A stretch of DNA of 64,000 nt from Saturnia japonica (lineage: Eukaryota; Arthropoda; Insecta; Lepidoptera; Saturniidae). Every line of letters begins with the position of its first letter. The stretch's first letter is position 1. A program made the position numbers and the translations under genes. The notes below the pieces were generated by a model. That model had not been told where the DNA came from. It worked only from the letters and a program-made list of their open reading frames with translations, and ran no database searches. The stretch lies in the NCBI GenBank assembly GCA_033032175.1, contig CM065304.1:15500001-15564000 (forward strand), given 5' to 3'. Below are positions 46,741-59,440 of the stretch, piece by piece.

Positions 46741-48480
46741 ATGCTTTAAATTTGTTGAGGATTGTGTAAGCTGTATAACGAAATAATAAAAGTAAACTAT
46801 AACAACGACTAAGATCGTAATTCAGAATGCTTGAATTATTGAATGGTACACGATAAACAAGATTAATTCTTCCAGTGAATATTCTTCGTTGCGTATTCCT
46901 GAAGTAAAATGTAGGAATTACGTAAATATATATTTTTTTTCGAAATAAAAAAGAAATAGCGAAATAAGTAATTAGAGACTTAAGAAATAAAATAGGAACC
47001 AAAAAATTATTTAAAACATAAAGATGCGATTTAAATCAGGATACAATATTTAAAATACAATCATGTAGCAGGGACGAAAAAATACTAGCCTGCTTGGAAT
47101 AGTTTAGCGCAATAGATTGTTACGTGAAGTATAGAGAGGGGCGTAGTAGAATTAATGAAAGTCTCATCTATATTTCAGTATATTAAATACAGCAAATATT
47201 AAAACGTGTGTAAGTTCAAAAAGTAAAGAGATTTAAAAATAACAGTGGAGTTTATTCTTTTTTAATTATTGTATTCTTTTATAGGATTGAACCCCAAATA
47301 TTATACAAAGTTTTAATCAAACAACTAATTATGATATGATAATACTTTGAGGCTTATTATCCTCTGTAATAGGTTTGTGTGTTTTAGATTATATTTTTAT
47401 TATACTTCTAAAAACCTTAAACTAAGAAAAGCGTAGTGAAAATCGTAGAATTTATTTCAATATAGAGCTTTTAGGCCTCGCTTTACATTAAAAAAAAAGC
47501 AATGGGCTTTTTGCAGTGTACACTTTTATTCGTATAATCACAGATTGTATAAACATTTAGAAACACTATTTCAATTCCTTATGAATTCGCATGAAGAAGG
47601 CTAAGATATTCCGTTTTTTTTTAAATCTCGGTATACCAAGCCACGAATAAATTTTCGCGACTAATTTTTCACCTGTAACAGCATTATGATTGTGAATATC
47701 ATCGTTAATAAGCCAATTCTCGGGTTTCCTTCAAGTATTTTCTACGTAAGTTGTACCTACTTCTTGCAGTTGAATATCTAGATTTTCTAAATACAAATAA
47801 AAAGTAAAGTACGAGTTAAATATATACTATGGTATTTATTCGCGCGCATGAACACATTGTATAGATCAGTCATGCGGATTTAATAAACAGTTCAGTATTC
47901 ACTGACCGTGATGCATATCGAATGAATGATTTTTATCATTGAATCAATTTAAATATACATGAATTCCCATGTAAAGTGTTTTAAACAACCGAGACGTGTT
48001 TATTGTGAATGTCTTCGAAATATCGATTGCTTTTGCCATAATGCAATTATGTGGTTATTTTGAATGTCCGTCTGCTATTTAGCGGAAAAGTGTTGAAATA
48101 AACAGTAGAATAAACAATTGCACGCTGACTGACCGCCATGTTTACTAAGTATGTTTATTACTCTAGATTATTCTTTTCATCGAAATTGTTTAGAAGTTTT
48201 TATTGAGCGGATGAAAACTCTTTGATATAGCTTAAACAGCTTTGTTTTAATTTTCTTACAGTGGAACATGTAACGTTTTTGATGATATAATAATATTTCA
48301 GTTGTTAACACATAAAACACCATTAGGTTTTTTATTGAAATAATGATTAGATAAACGTGTAGATACTTATGTTTTACAACTACTTTAATAATAGTACTCG
48401 TAAATGTTGGTTTGTGCAAAATACAAAAATCATTTTATTGTACACTAGCGTTGTAACGCGGCTCTGCACGATTTTATTAC
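46741..48480. other. AT-rich stretch without a recognised gene
   Basis: A 115-codon minus-strand frame at 46655-47002 is rich in residues expected from AT-rich DNA and overlaps family I. I do not consider it a gene. Confidence 0.45.
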
Positions 48481-48850
48481 GCAGGTTTTGGCTGTTGCAT
48501 TTATATTGTGTTTAATTGTGTTTTATTTTATTTATGATAATATGTATGTTGTATTTATTATTTTGTACCTATATGTATGATATGTGATTTATGATTGAAT
48601 GTATTTTGTTTGTGTGTTGTGTAATTATGTTTATGTAGTATAAAATATGTGTCTGTACTGTATATAGTATGGTATGTGGTATAATGAATATGTAATGTGT
48701 AATGTAATGATCTGAGATGTTATTATGAGTAAGTATAATATGGTAACTCGTATGAAAGGTTCCCAAGACATAGGCATGCCTAGTTTGGGTCATTGTTAAA
48801 ATGTAAGTTGTAATTTTTAGTTAAAAAATTTTAAAATAAATAAATAATTT
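48480..48850 (+). other. C-depleted, TG/TA-rich segment, possible retroelement 3' UTR
   Basis: From about 48485 to 48720 the plus strand has very few C residues and is dense in TATGT and GTAT words. Then CCCAAGACATAGGCATGCC, GTTTGGGTCATTG, and AAAATAAATAAATAA follow, which resembles a 3' UTR with poly-A signals. No coding tail found. Confidence 0.35.
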
Positions 48851-49890
48851 TTGACACATAATTTTATTTGTACTCATATGAATGACAATTTTTATGGCCT
48901 AATTATGTAATGACATTATGCTTCTTTCTACAAAATTTCATCAAAACTGTTTGTGAATTAACAGCAATTAAATTTATTGGAAGATTTTTTAACAATTTCT
49001 ATATCGTTACTTATAATGCATATCAATTAAGCAATGACATAAGTTTCCCGTGTGCAAGCAACATTTCATAAAGATCGGTGAAGTAGTTTTTGAGTTAAAT
49101 CCAAACATACCAACAGATAGATATACAAAAAAAGTAATATTCGTCGATCCTTTTATAGTAGGTATGTCGTATCAGAAAATTCGGAAAAAAATGACTTATA
49201 CATACAAAACTACAGATTTATTAAGTAATATATAATAAATGAGCTTGGCGAAATTATTGTTAACATTTTTTTAATTATTGGAAATAATCAACGTATATTT
49301 AAAGAGAAACAGTGACAATAAGGGATATGAGGGTGTCTACCTAACCAAATCTGTCCTCATATACAATTTAGCCAAATAAAAAAAAATCTTTTAAAATATA
49401 TAACACATATCTAATAGTTGAATAAATGTGAGATTTTTTAATGGTACAAAGTAAGAAACCATCATGTAGTCCACTCGATATTAAGTGGAACAGTAATTTA
49501 TAACCAACTTAAAATAAGCCCAGTTAATAATAAGCCTATTAATAAAGCCTCAGGCACCAAGTATCTTTTGCCAACTACATCATTTCAAATTGGAACACAG
49601 CAGCAGGATATGCAGAAAAAAACAAACCATAATCACTTGAAAGCGATGCGACTTGCTGAAAAACGGAATAAAATTATGATAGCAAGGTGATATAAACTTG
49701 AACCCGATAAGCTGGTAAAGACTTCGCCAAAAACTCGTTTTGACGAATATTGTTTATCATATGTTCTATATTGAGGGGTTGGACACAATAAGCTCTATTC
49801 TATTGCACCTAAAGTGTCACTTTTATATAAAACTTTTACTGTTTTTAACTCTTTTAACATATAATATAATGTAACGAAAACTATTGATTG
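48851..49890. other. AT-rich stretch without a recognised gene
   Basis: Phrases such as AAAGATCGGTGAAGTAGTTTT near 49070 are of the common lepidopteran repeat type. No gene. Confidence 0.45.
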
Positions 49891-49892
49891 AT

Positions 49893-50182
49893 TTATTATT
49901 ATCCTTATAGGTTTAGCGTTGTGACCACAACCTCTCTTGACCTTAAGTGATGATATAGGCCAAGATGGTAGTACGCTAAGCCTCGTGGAAGACTGGCTCT
50001 TAAGTGCAACTACCGGAACACGCCTATTGGTGCTTGGCGACAGATTCTCAAACTACCACCAAGTTATGGTTTCAGCACGATGTTTTCCTTAACCGAAAGC
50101 TCAAGTTCATTGCAGGGATTCGAACTCACGTAAATCGACGCAGAGTCCATACTCGCTACCACCGAGCCATCACTGCTTCAAA
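49893..50182 (-). mobile_element. tRNA-derived SINE, family D (copy 3, best head)
   Basis: On the minus strand it begins GAAGCAGTGATGGCTCGG, with A-box-like TGGCTCGGTGG and B-box-like GAGTTCGAATCC. The body continues AACTTGAGCTTTCGGTTAAG and matches copies at 20525 and 24215. The tail ends in TTATTATTAAATC-type sequence. It stops 38 bases from the 3' end of Helitron B copy 2. Confidence 0.8.
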
Positions 50183-50219
50183 ATTCAATTTATTGTCTTA
50201 AGATTACTATTAGAATATT

Positions 50220-50710
50220 ACTAGCGACCCGCTCCAACTTCGCACGGGTACAATTTTCAAATTGGTTAAACGCTACTGCTATGCTCGAGGCCCTGGGTTT
50301 GATTTCCAAGTCGAGCAAACTGTTATTAGGGTTTTCAATGATATTTTGAGTAGCAGCTTGGAATTTAGCTGTGTACCCGATTAATGGACAATAGGCTTGA
50401 CACCTTTTAGATGAGAACTAAAACACGCCCGGTGAACTGTGCGCGTATACCTCCGCCTAATACTTCGGGGGTTCAAGCGTGATGGTATGTTATGTAACTT
50501 CATAATTACGAATAGTGCGCTTAGCTCGCTATGCGCAATTCAACACAGGTGCGAAGTGCCGGCTAACAGACCACGACCATTTTGCTGAGAGGGATTTCTC
50601 TGGTCGCGCACAATTAATCTACATTAAATGCCTAAGCTTACTAATAACTTTATCTAGATAACGATTAATATCCTTAAAACTATAATTATTCCGCAAAGGA
50701 GTTTAACATT
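50220..50710 (-). mobile_element. Non-autonomous Helitron, family B (copy 2)
   Basis: Minus-strand 3' end ACCCG, loop, CGGGT, CGCTAG followed by T (CTAG 50221-50224). The body aligns with copy 1 at 7988-8640 with internal gaps: CTATGCTCGAGG, ACTTCGGGGGTTCAAGCGTG, ATGGTATGTTATGTAACTTC, GTGCGAAGTGCCGGC. The right limit is approximate. Confidence 0.75.
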
Positions 50711-52860
50711 ACGATAATAAATAAGTTGAATGATCGAATTTCCTTGAAGCGCTTTTGATCAATATATTTGTCTCACTTTAATACTAAAGAGAAAATGAGA
50801 TGAAAGATGTAGTTCTAATTTTCACCACACGAACGTGATGCCATTTGCAAATGCGTGCTTTTTGATATTAGAAACTCAAAAGGTTGTGGCGACTTTCCGA
50901 TTTATGTGGAAAATGTATTATTTTCCCGCAAATGTGTTGAAAAACGTTGTATGACACGCGTGCGGATATTGGTTTTTACAAACTCATAACTGGTTATTTA
51001 TCACACGTTTGTAAAAACCAACTTATCGCACTAGCATCATAAATAACTATTACGTTATCTCTAGTAAAATACAACACATACCTTTTTTGTTAAAATACCT
51101 TTACAATTTGTCGCAGTAACGCAGACTTCACGAAGTTACCCTTGAAGGAAATAGACTAGTTTACGAGTTTAGTATTGATTATACTTTTTCAGAAAGCATA
51201 TAAATATTTTATCTTTGCCTCTCTTCGTGTTACGTAAAATCTCTGCGTAACCTATATTTTATTTAAATTAGTACTTAGTTTACTATTCTGCCGTAATAAA
51301 AAACTGCGAGTTGTTTATTTAACAAAAAAATGTTACAAATATGTTGCAAAGAATGATGATTTACCTTCATCTTTTTAAAGTAATGGACGCCGATCTGGAC
51401 GTTAGAAACAAGTATAATATAATATAATTTCAGTAAATAAAAACTTGCGGTTTCGATAAGCTATAGAAGATGTAGTAGGATTTATAAAAATTCGCTTTTA
51501 CCTGATATAAACAAAACAAAGGCAACTAAATATGATGTATGATACAAAATTAAATTATAGTACTAATCGATGTCTCCATGGACAATATTCTCTATCTAAA
51601 CAACATAAGTGTATATTCTATGCCAGGTTTTACTGCGTTAGCACCAAAGCCACACCCATTTCTACCGCAAAGCAATTGTGTTCATGCTATTCCAGTCTCT
51701 AGGGTGTGGTTTGCAAGAAAAACTGGCACACGTAACGTTCAAACTCAGTCCTAAGGAGTTCTTACTAATTCATTGATAAACTTCAGATAGCACTGCGATT
51801 CTATTCGAGGTTTGTTCTAGATCAGGGATGGCGAAACTATTTTGATCTAAGTGCTATTGTTTCTGAAGAAATATTTAACGAGACTATTACATGCCGTAAA
51901 ACATACTTGGGTTAGAGATTAACGTGGGACAAAAAAAAAACTAACAGTCTTTATTTGCAACCAGAAAAATACATATTGGCGTGCATTTGGTTTGCCTTTT
52001 CTGTTCTAGATAGTTAGTTACCTATATTTTACAGTAGTTACTTAACACCAGGTGTTTCATACGATTCTTTGCTTCTTCCCCTAAAAATCTTCAATTAGAT
52101 ATGAAATATTTTTATTGTATTTCCTTGTTTATATTTCTATAGTATTGTTCTCTTTTAATAACTATCTACAATTTATAAAGTTATAAATAATAAATAATGC
52201 AACTACCAATAAAACATCAAAAATACAATTTTTATAATGAATATTTCCTTTAGGATCGTCAGTTTTTGTATGAAAATTAACAAGACCACGAACATGTGGT
52301 TTAATATTCATTGTCTGTCCATAACACTAAAACCCATTGTTGTTCGTTTTCAAATATTTTAAACTGTAAAAATTAGTAGTTAAAATAAATTAGTTTAATT
52401 CAGCTGTCTTATATAACGTAAACTTGCTTATCATATATATTATTTCTCACAGATGTTTTTTCCTGGCAATGTCATATCACGGAGAAAGTTTTCATCAAAA
52501 TTAATTATACAACCAGCATTTAAAAATGTTTGTTTTCTCTGCTATTGACGAAGAGACAAACAGGCTAAAATTAATGTTTGCCTTAAAAACCAATATCTTT
52601 TTCACTATGAATGTTGTTACATGCTAATTTTCGCAAGTAATAATATAAAATTAAAAAATAATAATTCAAAGCTGTCATGAGGACTGCCGACAAAAGGGAA
52701 AACTTGAAACTATAAACATATTTCCTAAACTTCATATTATAGATTTAATAATAATAATAGTAATAGAAGTAACTATTATTAATATTAATAATAGGATTAT
52801 GAAAATACGAATATAATTTGAAATAAGATATACTAACTTTTTTAAATATAATTGTGTAAC
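50711..52860. other. AT-rich stretch without a recognised gene
   Basis: Nothing recognised with confidence. CAGGGATGGCGAAACTATTT at 51825 recalls a hAT terminal repeat but no partner was found. Confidence 0.45.
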
Positions 52861-52977
52861 ATGAGTAAATATTTTTTGGTAATCTTTAACACGTTATGTG
52901 ACTATGTCGATGACGACTTATATGAATTTACTCCCTATCCAAATTTTTCTATAGAAGTTTTCACTTCAAAAAACTGA
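52861..52977 (+). other. Short 38-codon frame across the left arm
   Basis: ATG at 52861 to TGA at 52975. The C-terminal half lies in the inverted repeat arm and the right arm encodes a similar peptide on the minus strand. It may be a relic of an exon that was duplicated in inverted orientation. No recognised family. Confidence 0.2.
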
Positions 52978-53113
52978 AAAATCTCCCAAAAATAATGTAA
53001 AGTTATATTAATTGCAAAATAAGCATTTAATCTTGTATAACACAACCCTTTTTGAAGTGAAAACTTCTATAGGAAGTTTTGGATAGGGTGTAAATTCATT
53101 TAAGTCGTCATCG
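52908..53113. repeat. Long inverted repeat, 65-bp arms
   Basis: Left arm 52908-52973 and right arm 53049-53113 are reverse complements with about 5 mismatches in 65 positions. Landmarks are CGATGACGACTTA at the outer end and GAAGTTTTCACTTCAAAAA at the inner end. The loop is about 75 bases. An RNA from here would form a long, nearly perfect hairpin. Could be a foldback element, a MITE, or a hairpin small-RNA source. Reading inward, each arm can encode a peptide with DDDL-EFTPYP and IEVFTSK. Confidence 0.9.
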
Positions 53114-53604
53114 ACTTTAGCAGTTTTATTTGGTGAACACCGACCCCACGGCGGTCTGAGAGAGAGAGAGGACCTAATGGTTCCCATGACAAAGCAAGCG
53201 GTGTGGAAATGATCAAATATCAATCAATCAATTCTATAATCAAATAATAAATATGTATGAATGGTGTTTTTCTTATCTTTAAAATCAATGTCATGGTTCT
53301 TTAGAACATATTCCTCTATCTCTTATAGTTTCAGAGTTTCCGTCATTGACCCATTTAAATATTACACTTCGTATAATTTGCGAAATATTGGCACGGATAA
53401 GCTAGTGTATTTTAATGTCACTGTGAGTAAAAATGCGTTACATTGCGATGTGTTATGTAGTGTTAATACTGATGCATACGTACGATGGGTATTAATTAAT
53501 ATTAGGTTTAACATATGAAATTGGCGTTTTGTTAAACTGGCCACTTCCAAATTAAAATTTATTTCAAATTTTGGTTTGTGTGTTTGGGTTTCGAATTTAC
53601 TTCC

Positions 53605-54159
53605 TTACTTACTTAAAATATCGCGTTATTTATGAATATGAGTCCCACCCTGGCATCAGCGCTGCAAAAACAGCTCGAAGGATTAATTATGTTTATGGGA
53701 CTATTGTTAAAGAAAGCGCGGTATGTTTTTGGTTCCAACGTTTTCGTTCTAGAAATTTTGACCAACGAAACAAACCCCGTGGACGGCCGGAGACTCTAGT
53801 TGATTCCCAGGTCAAAGATGACTCAGAAAAAGTAAACAACCGAGACTGATCAATCTTTTTAGCCCACTGCTGCTTCAGGACAACGCTAGGCCCATACTTT
53901 ACGACAGACGGTCGCTAAATTAGAGGAACTACAGATGGAATGTCTCTGACACCCACCATAATCCCCGGACCTTGATCCAAAATATTACCACTTTTTTCGG
54001 AACTTGCAAAGTTACTTGCAAGGAAAAAAATACAATTCCGATGAGACTGTGAATTTTTTTATTGATTCTCGCTCCTATGATGTTTTCAGCAATGGAATCA
54101 ATGAACTACATATAAAATAGCGAAAGTGCATACATAATCATGATACATACTTCAATTGA
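53605..54159 (+). mobile_element. Mariner transposon, internally deleted
   Basis: The N-terminal helix-turn-helix region reads GISAAKTARRINYVYG, then VCFWFQRFRSRNFDQRNKPR and GRPETLVD, as in mariner transposases. After a deletion of about 130 codons the frame resumes at LLLQDNARP (53879), then TVAKLEELQMECL, HPP, a stop, SPDLDPKYYHFF, YLQGKKYNSDET, and INELHI near the C-terminus. DNARP is the second catalytic Asp motif. The third catalytic Asp, expected in the (S/T)DYH motif, is Tyr here (KYYH). Frameshifts and stops also occur. It is dead. Terminal repeats were not found. Confidence 0.85.
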
Positions 54160-55140
54160 TTAAATGCATAAATTCTTTTTTTTTGTTTTACTTTTTCCAT
54201 ATAAAGCACTAGTTTCTTTTGCGAGGACATAAGTAATAATTATTACATATAGATGTATAAACTACGCGTATTTTCAAAATACTGCTAGAGCCGCAGTGTA
54301 TTCGTCATTTAGATATTATCCGCTGTTATTTACTTTTATGAACACTGAAATTAGAGCGTCTTTAACTTATTATACTTTACGTTGTGCCTTACATATAGCT
54401 ATGTATATATGTATGTAAATTGCACATATTATACAATGTAAGATACGGTTAGCACTGACTTGAAAAAAAAATCTTTTATATGCGGTGCACATCCAAAGTA
54501 ATCTTAAAAAGTTATTTGACTTATAATTTTGACTTTGATTAAAGTCCTAATATAAGACAATGAAGGTGGAAGACGTTTTAAATTGCACCAATGAATTGAG
54601 AATTGTTTTGTAAAGCGAATCATATATTTTTATGTAATTAATATAAGTAATATAAACTCAAAATTAGATGCTACTAGATAAGAAGAGGTAACAGAGCGTA
54701 ATTTCATTTTCAAAGAAGAAAATTTAATTTGATAATTGTAAATTTTTACAACCTTTCTAACATTTTCACAGTGTAATCAGATAGGAAAAAAAATGGTATT
54801 TCCACGGAAGGCGTAAATTACAATGGTGACAACAATGGTGCCATTTATATCTTTTAATAAAACCTTTTTATTAAAATTTATTATTTTAGATTTTCAGTTA
54901 ATACGTAGCAAACTACACGGTCACCATTGTACGAGTAGTATATGAATTACATATTACATTACAGTTAATTTAGCAAAACAAAATAAACACAATTGTGTTA
55001 AATCCGCCATTATGGCAAAATATAGAAGACATTGCTTTGATTTCAATTTGATTTTTTATTTTGGTTTTCACCTGTGTTTGAATTATATAGTCATTATATA
55101 GCAAATTAAATTGTTTAGCGGCAACCTATTCTACAAATTA
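54160..55140. other. AT-rich stretch without a recognised gene
   Basis: Nothing recognised. Confidence 0.5.
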
Positions 55141-55149
55141 AAATACTTT

Positions 55150-55300
55150 ATTGAAACTTCTTGCTTTATACACTACGATGTTACAGGGGGGTCAAAAGTG
55201 TCGTAAGTCGCTTCGAGAAAAGGATGGTACGGCCGTACCTTGTGCTCTACTTGGTGGGGGCACTGCCGTGCCTATTTATTACGTTTTACGGCAAGTCAAA
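55150..55300. other. GC-richer patch with a perfect palindrome
   Basis: GGTACGGCCGTACC at 55226-55239 is a perfect 14-bp palindrome. Surrounding sequence (GGGGGGTCAAAAGTGTCG, GGGGGCACTGCCGTGCC) is GC-richer than the flanks. A 77-codon frame covers it but has no known motif. Possibly the end of a DNA transposon. Confidence 0.4.
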
Positions 55301-57240
55301 ATGTCAAATAAGTATTATTATTTTATAGTATTTTATTATAAACTAGCATTGAAAATAGTAAAGGCGCACTTAGACTGTCAATAAATGTAACAATATTGAT
55401 CAATATTAAGTTAAATAGATATTATGCAAATGACATTGAAATAATGAGTATTCTATCATTAATATTAAATCAAGGAAAAGCTGTATAAAATATTATATAT
55501 TTATTATTATTAAAAAAATTGTAGTAGACCGTTGATTAATATTTTTTTATAATAATGAAACAGTTTTTTCTCCTTCAACGTACACCTATATAAAAACCGT
55601 TCTTATTTCAATAAAATGAAAAAAAAAAAACCAATTGCATCTATGTTATATTAATGTTTAATACAAATTATTGTAAATTATTAAAATTTTAATATATTTA
55701 TAATTTTTTATTATTATTAGCTATAGTTTAATGGAAATTGTTATAAATTTGCAATATCTTTAGCAGTCTATCTATAGCCCACTTAAATTTATTTGGCTTC
55801 ATCGATTTATTTAGCAGAAACTTGGCACGTAAATTAATCGTAAACAACATTAATACTTATTAGTTTCTCATAAAATTGAAGTTGTAGATCCATAACTCAT
55901 AAAACAAGTCCATAAAATTAATAAAACATAATACGATATTATATTAGCCAATAAATTAATTACAAATTCGTTGCTCGCCGTTGTTGACAAACTTTACTCT
56001 AAGCAAGTAGTATTATATAATCCGATAACAGAAATAGTTTTTCATTTGTGAGTTAAATAAAATTACAATTTGTTCAAAACGAATATAGTAACAAATCGGC
56101 GGGTCACTGATTGAACGAGATCCGCGCCTACGTTCACTTTCTACTTCTATTTCATTGTCTTTGAGAATTGTAAACGCTCTATTATACGAATTTTATATAC
56201 AAAATAAACGAATTATTGATACGCAAACTCCATAATTAACACAATTTAATAGGTTTTTTGGTATTACCTGTCTTTATTTTCACACCATGTCTCTCGTAGA
56301 TATAGAAGGAACTAGATAAACGGTTTAACCGGATGTGAAATAGCGATTGCGCTATAATGTTATTAACTTTCTTTAGACCTTCCTAAACCACTGGACCTTC
56401 TTAAACCACTGTTAAATGTCAGATTTGCAATAAAATGTTAATTTACTTCAATATCGTTAAAATAACGTTGTCAACATCGATCTTTTGATCACTGCGGCTC
56501 TTTTAGCGCCAAAAAAGTAGTTGCAGCGACAGAGACAGAAAATCCATAGCCATTTCTCTTTTGTCTTCATATTTTTGTATGTCGCTCTTTTAATTCGTAG
56601 TAAAAGAGTAAGAAATATCACAAAACCCCTACTAGTGGGCTTAAATTAGTGATAGACCATTTTTATAGGTTTAGGTAGTGATGTTCATTCGTTATTGTAA
56701 TAATAGTTTTTATATGTTACTATTATTAATAGTATTTTTCATGAAAATTGAGTTACGGTTGCGTATGACAACACGCTAACCCTAAGACATATATAATAAC
56801 AATGAAAAAAAAAATCTATTACATAAACATAGGATTTTTTAAAGTTACATTAATGAATGAGTTGTTCATTTGAATGTTGGAAGTAAAAAAACTTTAACCC
56901 TCCTTTTTTAGGCGCAGATGTTACTCTATGGCACTCCCACTATTGAGAGGAATCTATCAATATATCTTTTTTTTAAATCTATTCCGCCGTTTAGATTACG
57001 GAGCATGTCAAAGAAATTGTCATATATACGACTAGAGTTCTACTCGTGGCTTCGCTCGCGCCATAGTTGAGTCATGTCCCGATTATATGTATCCCATTTT
57101 TTCTTGATATTATCGTACGTACATAAGAACGTTTCTGACTAAACTCGATGAAAGTCTAACGTATAACATTTGGCGGAATAAAAAAAAATACCAGTTCAAA
57201 AATGAGGCATTTTCATACAAACTTTCTTCTCTTTTTTGTA
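55301..57240. other. AT-rich stretch without a recognised gene
   Basis: GACCTTC(C/T)TAAACCACTG is tandemly doubled at 56376-56411. GTGGCTTCGCTCGCG at 57046 is a common lepidopteran repeat phrase. No gene. Confidence 0.45.
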
Positions 57241-57660
57241 CTACAAAGGTGGCAAACAAGCACCCGGCTCGCCTGATGGTAAGCTGCTACCATAGCGTAT
57301 GGACGCTTGTAATACCATAGGTATCACTATAGCGTGTTGCAAACCTTGTTCACCCTTTCCCCAAGGAGCTCTGGAAACCCTACTCACTGCAGAAACACAA
57401 CACAATGTTAATTTGGTTGTGATCTGTAGGGTGGAGGTATTCTACCAGTCGGGCTGCCCCAAAAAGAGAGAAATCTTCAAAGAAATTTCTCTATGCCCTA
57501 CCTCTCTTTATTCCTTGACATATTATATAGGTACACAAATGCACTCGAAAAACATTACCCTCCTTCTAGACAGTCGAGTAAAAAGGGACTAGTTATCAAG
57601 CGCAGCTGTCGTACTACACCAAGAGGTGCTTGGAACAGATTTATAACATGACAGTGATAA
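57240..57660 (+). repeat. Dispersed repeat, family A (copy 3, longest)
   Basis: AAAGGTGGCAAACAAGCACC, CGCCTGATGGTAAGC, TATGGACGCTTGTAATACC, TGTAGGGTGGAGGTATTC, ACCAGTCGGGCTGCCCC and AGAGAGAAATCTTC. The left part matches 15290-15420 and the right part 16838-17020, so together the three copies define one repeat of at least 250 bp. Local frames are not protein-like. Confidence 0.75.
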
Positions 57661-59440
57661 CTAGCCAGTTATCCTCCTCAAAAATGCTTTGTTACCATAG
57701 TAACATACTATATGGTTGCATAACGATATTTTTGTTAATCTAAAGGTCAGACTTGTTATTGAATCAACACTATAAGGCCCATAATCGAAATCTCCAACTC
57801 CAGAAACTCTAAAATAATAAGCCAAAACTTTATAAAAATATGTTATATGTGTAATTCAGATCCATTTTAATAAATAACTCCCGTGAAAACCTTGTCTTAT
57901 TCTGAAATCATATTTACATATTATATGTCAAGTTTACATAATATTTACGCGTATGATGTCTCTATGATGTCAAATATAAATCATATGTTAATATAATTAT
58001 GCAATTGTGTGTAACTATGAAATGAAATTGGTATTTCTTTCATTTTTTTATCCGGGAAAATAAAAAAAATATCTAAAATGAATCAAAATAGGATAAATTA
58101 AAAAAAAATACAACGCCCTCATCAATCAAATCATATATATATATATATTATGTATATAATGCAAACATATTTTAGCGAAAAATAAACACTTCTTATTAGC
58201 CGCGAATCTCGAACTCTTGTCAAACTTTTCATATGTAGTCAGATACCGTCAAATATACCAGCACACTTTGAATGTGAAGTGACGTAAATACGCCTACTCA
58301 ACGAGAACATTATCAGTATATGTGATCAGCAGACTATAAGTGCTTTTTTAGGAATAGGTAGTTATTTAGGATTTTGTGGTGGGAAATGTTTTTATAACGT
58401 TTATCTGTATCAAAATGTTTTATAATTATAACTGATAGTCGTAATGTTTTCAGGTTATGTTTATAATTTGCACGACGTAACATTTACGTTCTGTGGATAT
58501 GTCATGCAAGCCTTTGTACGATGAACAAGGTATAATTTCTAGGGCGCATATAACAGAATGTAGAGTCACTGGTACCCGCCCTTACATAATTTCATCAAAG
58601 AATTAGCTAAATAGATATTACTAAAATGCCTCAATAGTAAGTAATTCCACAATTTTTTTTTTTTTTTTTTTTTAAGAATACGAAATTAATCATTTAAAAT
58701 AAAGTTCAAAGTATATAAACATAAAATATACTTATAAACAATAAACTTTAGTTAAATGAAATGCATTTTATTTTATTCATACAGCATTAATATTGTCATA
58801 ACATAGAGAGCCTAGTAATGTACGTGCCATTGACTAAAGATAATATAATTATCCGTTACTTTGTGACTACTTTCTACTTTTGTATTATGTGTCTGGTAGA
58901 GTATATGATATAAAATTCACAGCATATACTATGTCTGTATATATAACGACATCAACTGAAAATATCTAAAAAGTAAGTTAATAAAAATTTAACTTTGATT
59001 AGATAGTACGTTTTTTCAAAAAAAAAATATACAACTCATAATAATAGTCAGTCATATAAAATTTATTTATCTCTTAAATGGACGACATTTTGGTACAAAT
59101 ATAGTGACCAAACAATTATTTATGGACAAACTGAAATCAATTTTCCCTAACTAATTATAGCCTATTCTCTTCCTCTACAATATTCCATTATGATGTTTGT
59201 GCTATCTATTGATGGTTCACTTTTACCGCCTCATCGCTACGGATGCGGATATTCTTTCCTTTTCATACCGTCATATTGAGTGGTAACTTTGTCTCTTTTC
59301 CGAAACGTGTTTTGAATGAAGATTCGACAGTAAATACATTTCGATCCTACGATATAGCGACTTTGTGAATATGAAACGTCAATAACTAACTTATAGCTTC
59401 TAAAATTACAGTTCATAAAACAGTTTTATATTATAATTAG
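57661..59440. other. AT-rich stretch without a recognised gene
   Basis: A (TA)n run lies at about 58133-58150 and a T20-type run at 58653-58673. No gene. Confidence 0.5.

Noticed and set aside
46655..47002. 115-codon minus-strand frame
   Set aside because: Overlaps a dispersed repeat and is made of residues expected from AT-rich DNA.
48569..48793. 74-codon minus-strand frame rich in His, Ile and Thr
   Set aside because: A by-product of the C-depleted TG/TA-rich repeat on the opposite strand.
51825..51850. hAT terminal inverted repeat
   Set aside because: CAGGGATGG resembles hAT ends, but no inverted partner or 8-bp target duplication was found.
58653..58673. Long T run as a retroelement tail
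   Set aside because: No recognisable element adjoins it and no target-site duplication was found.
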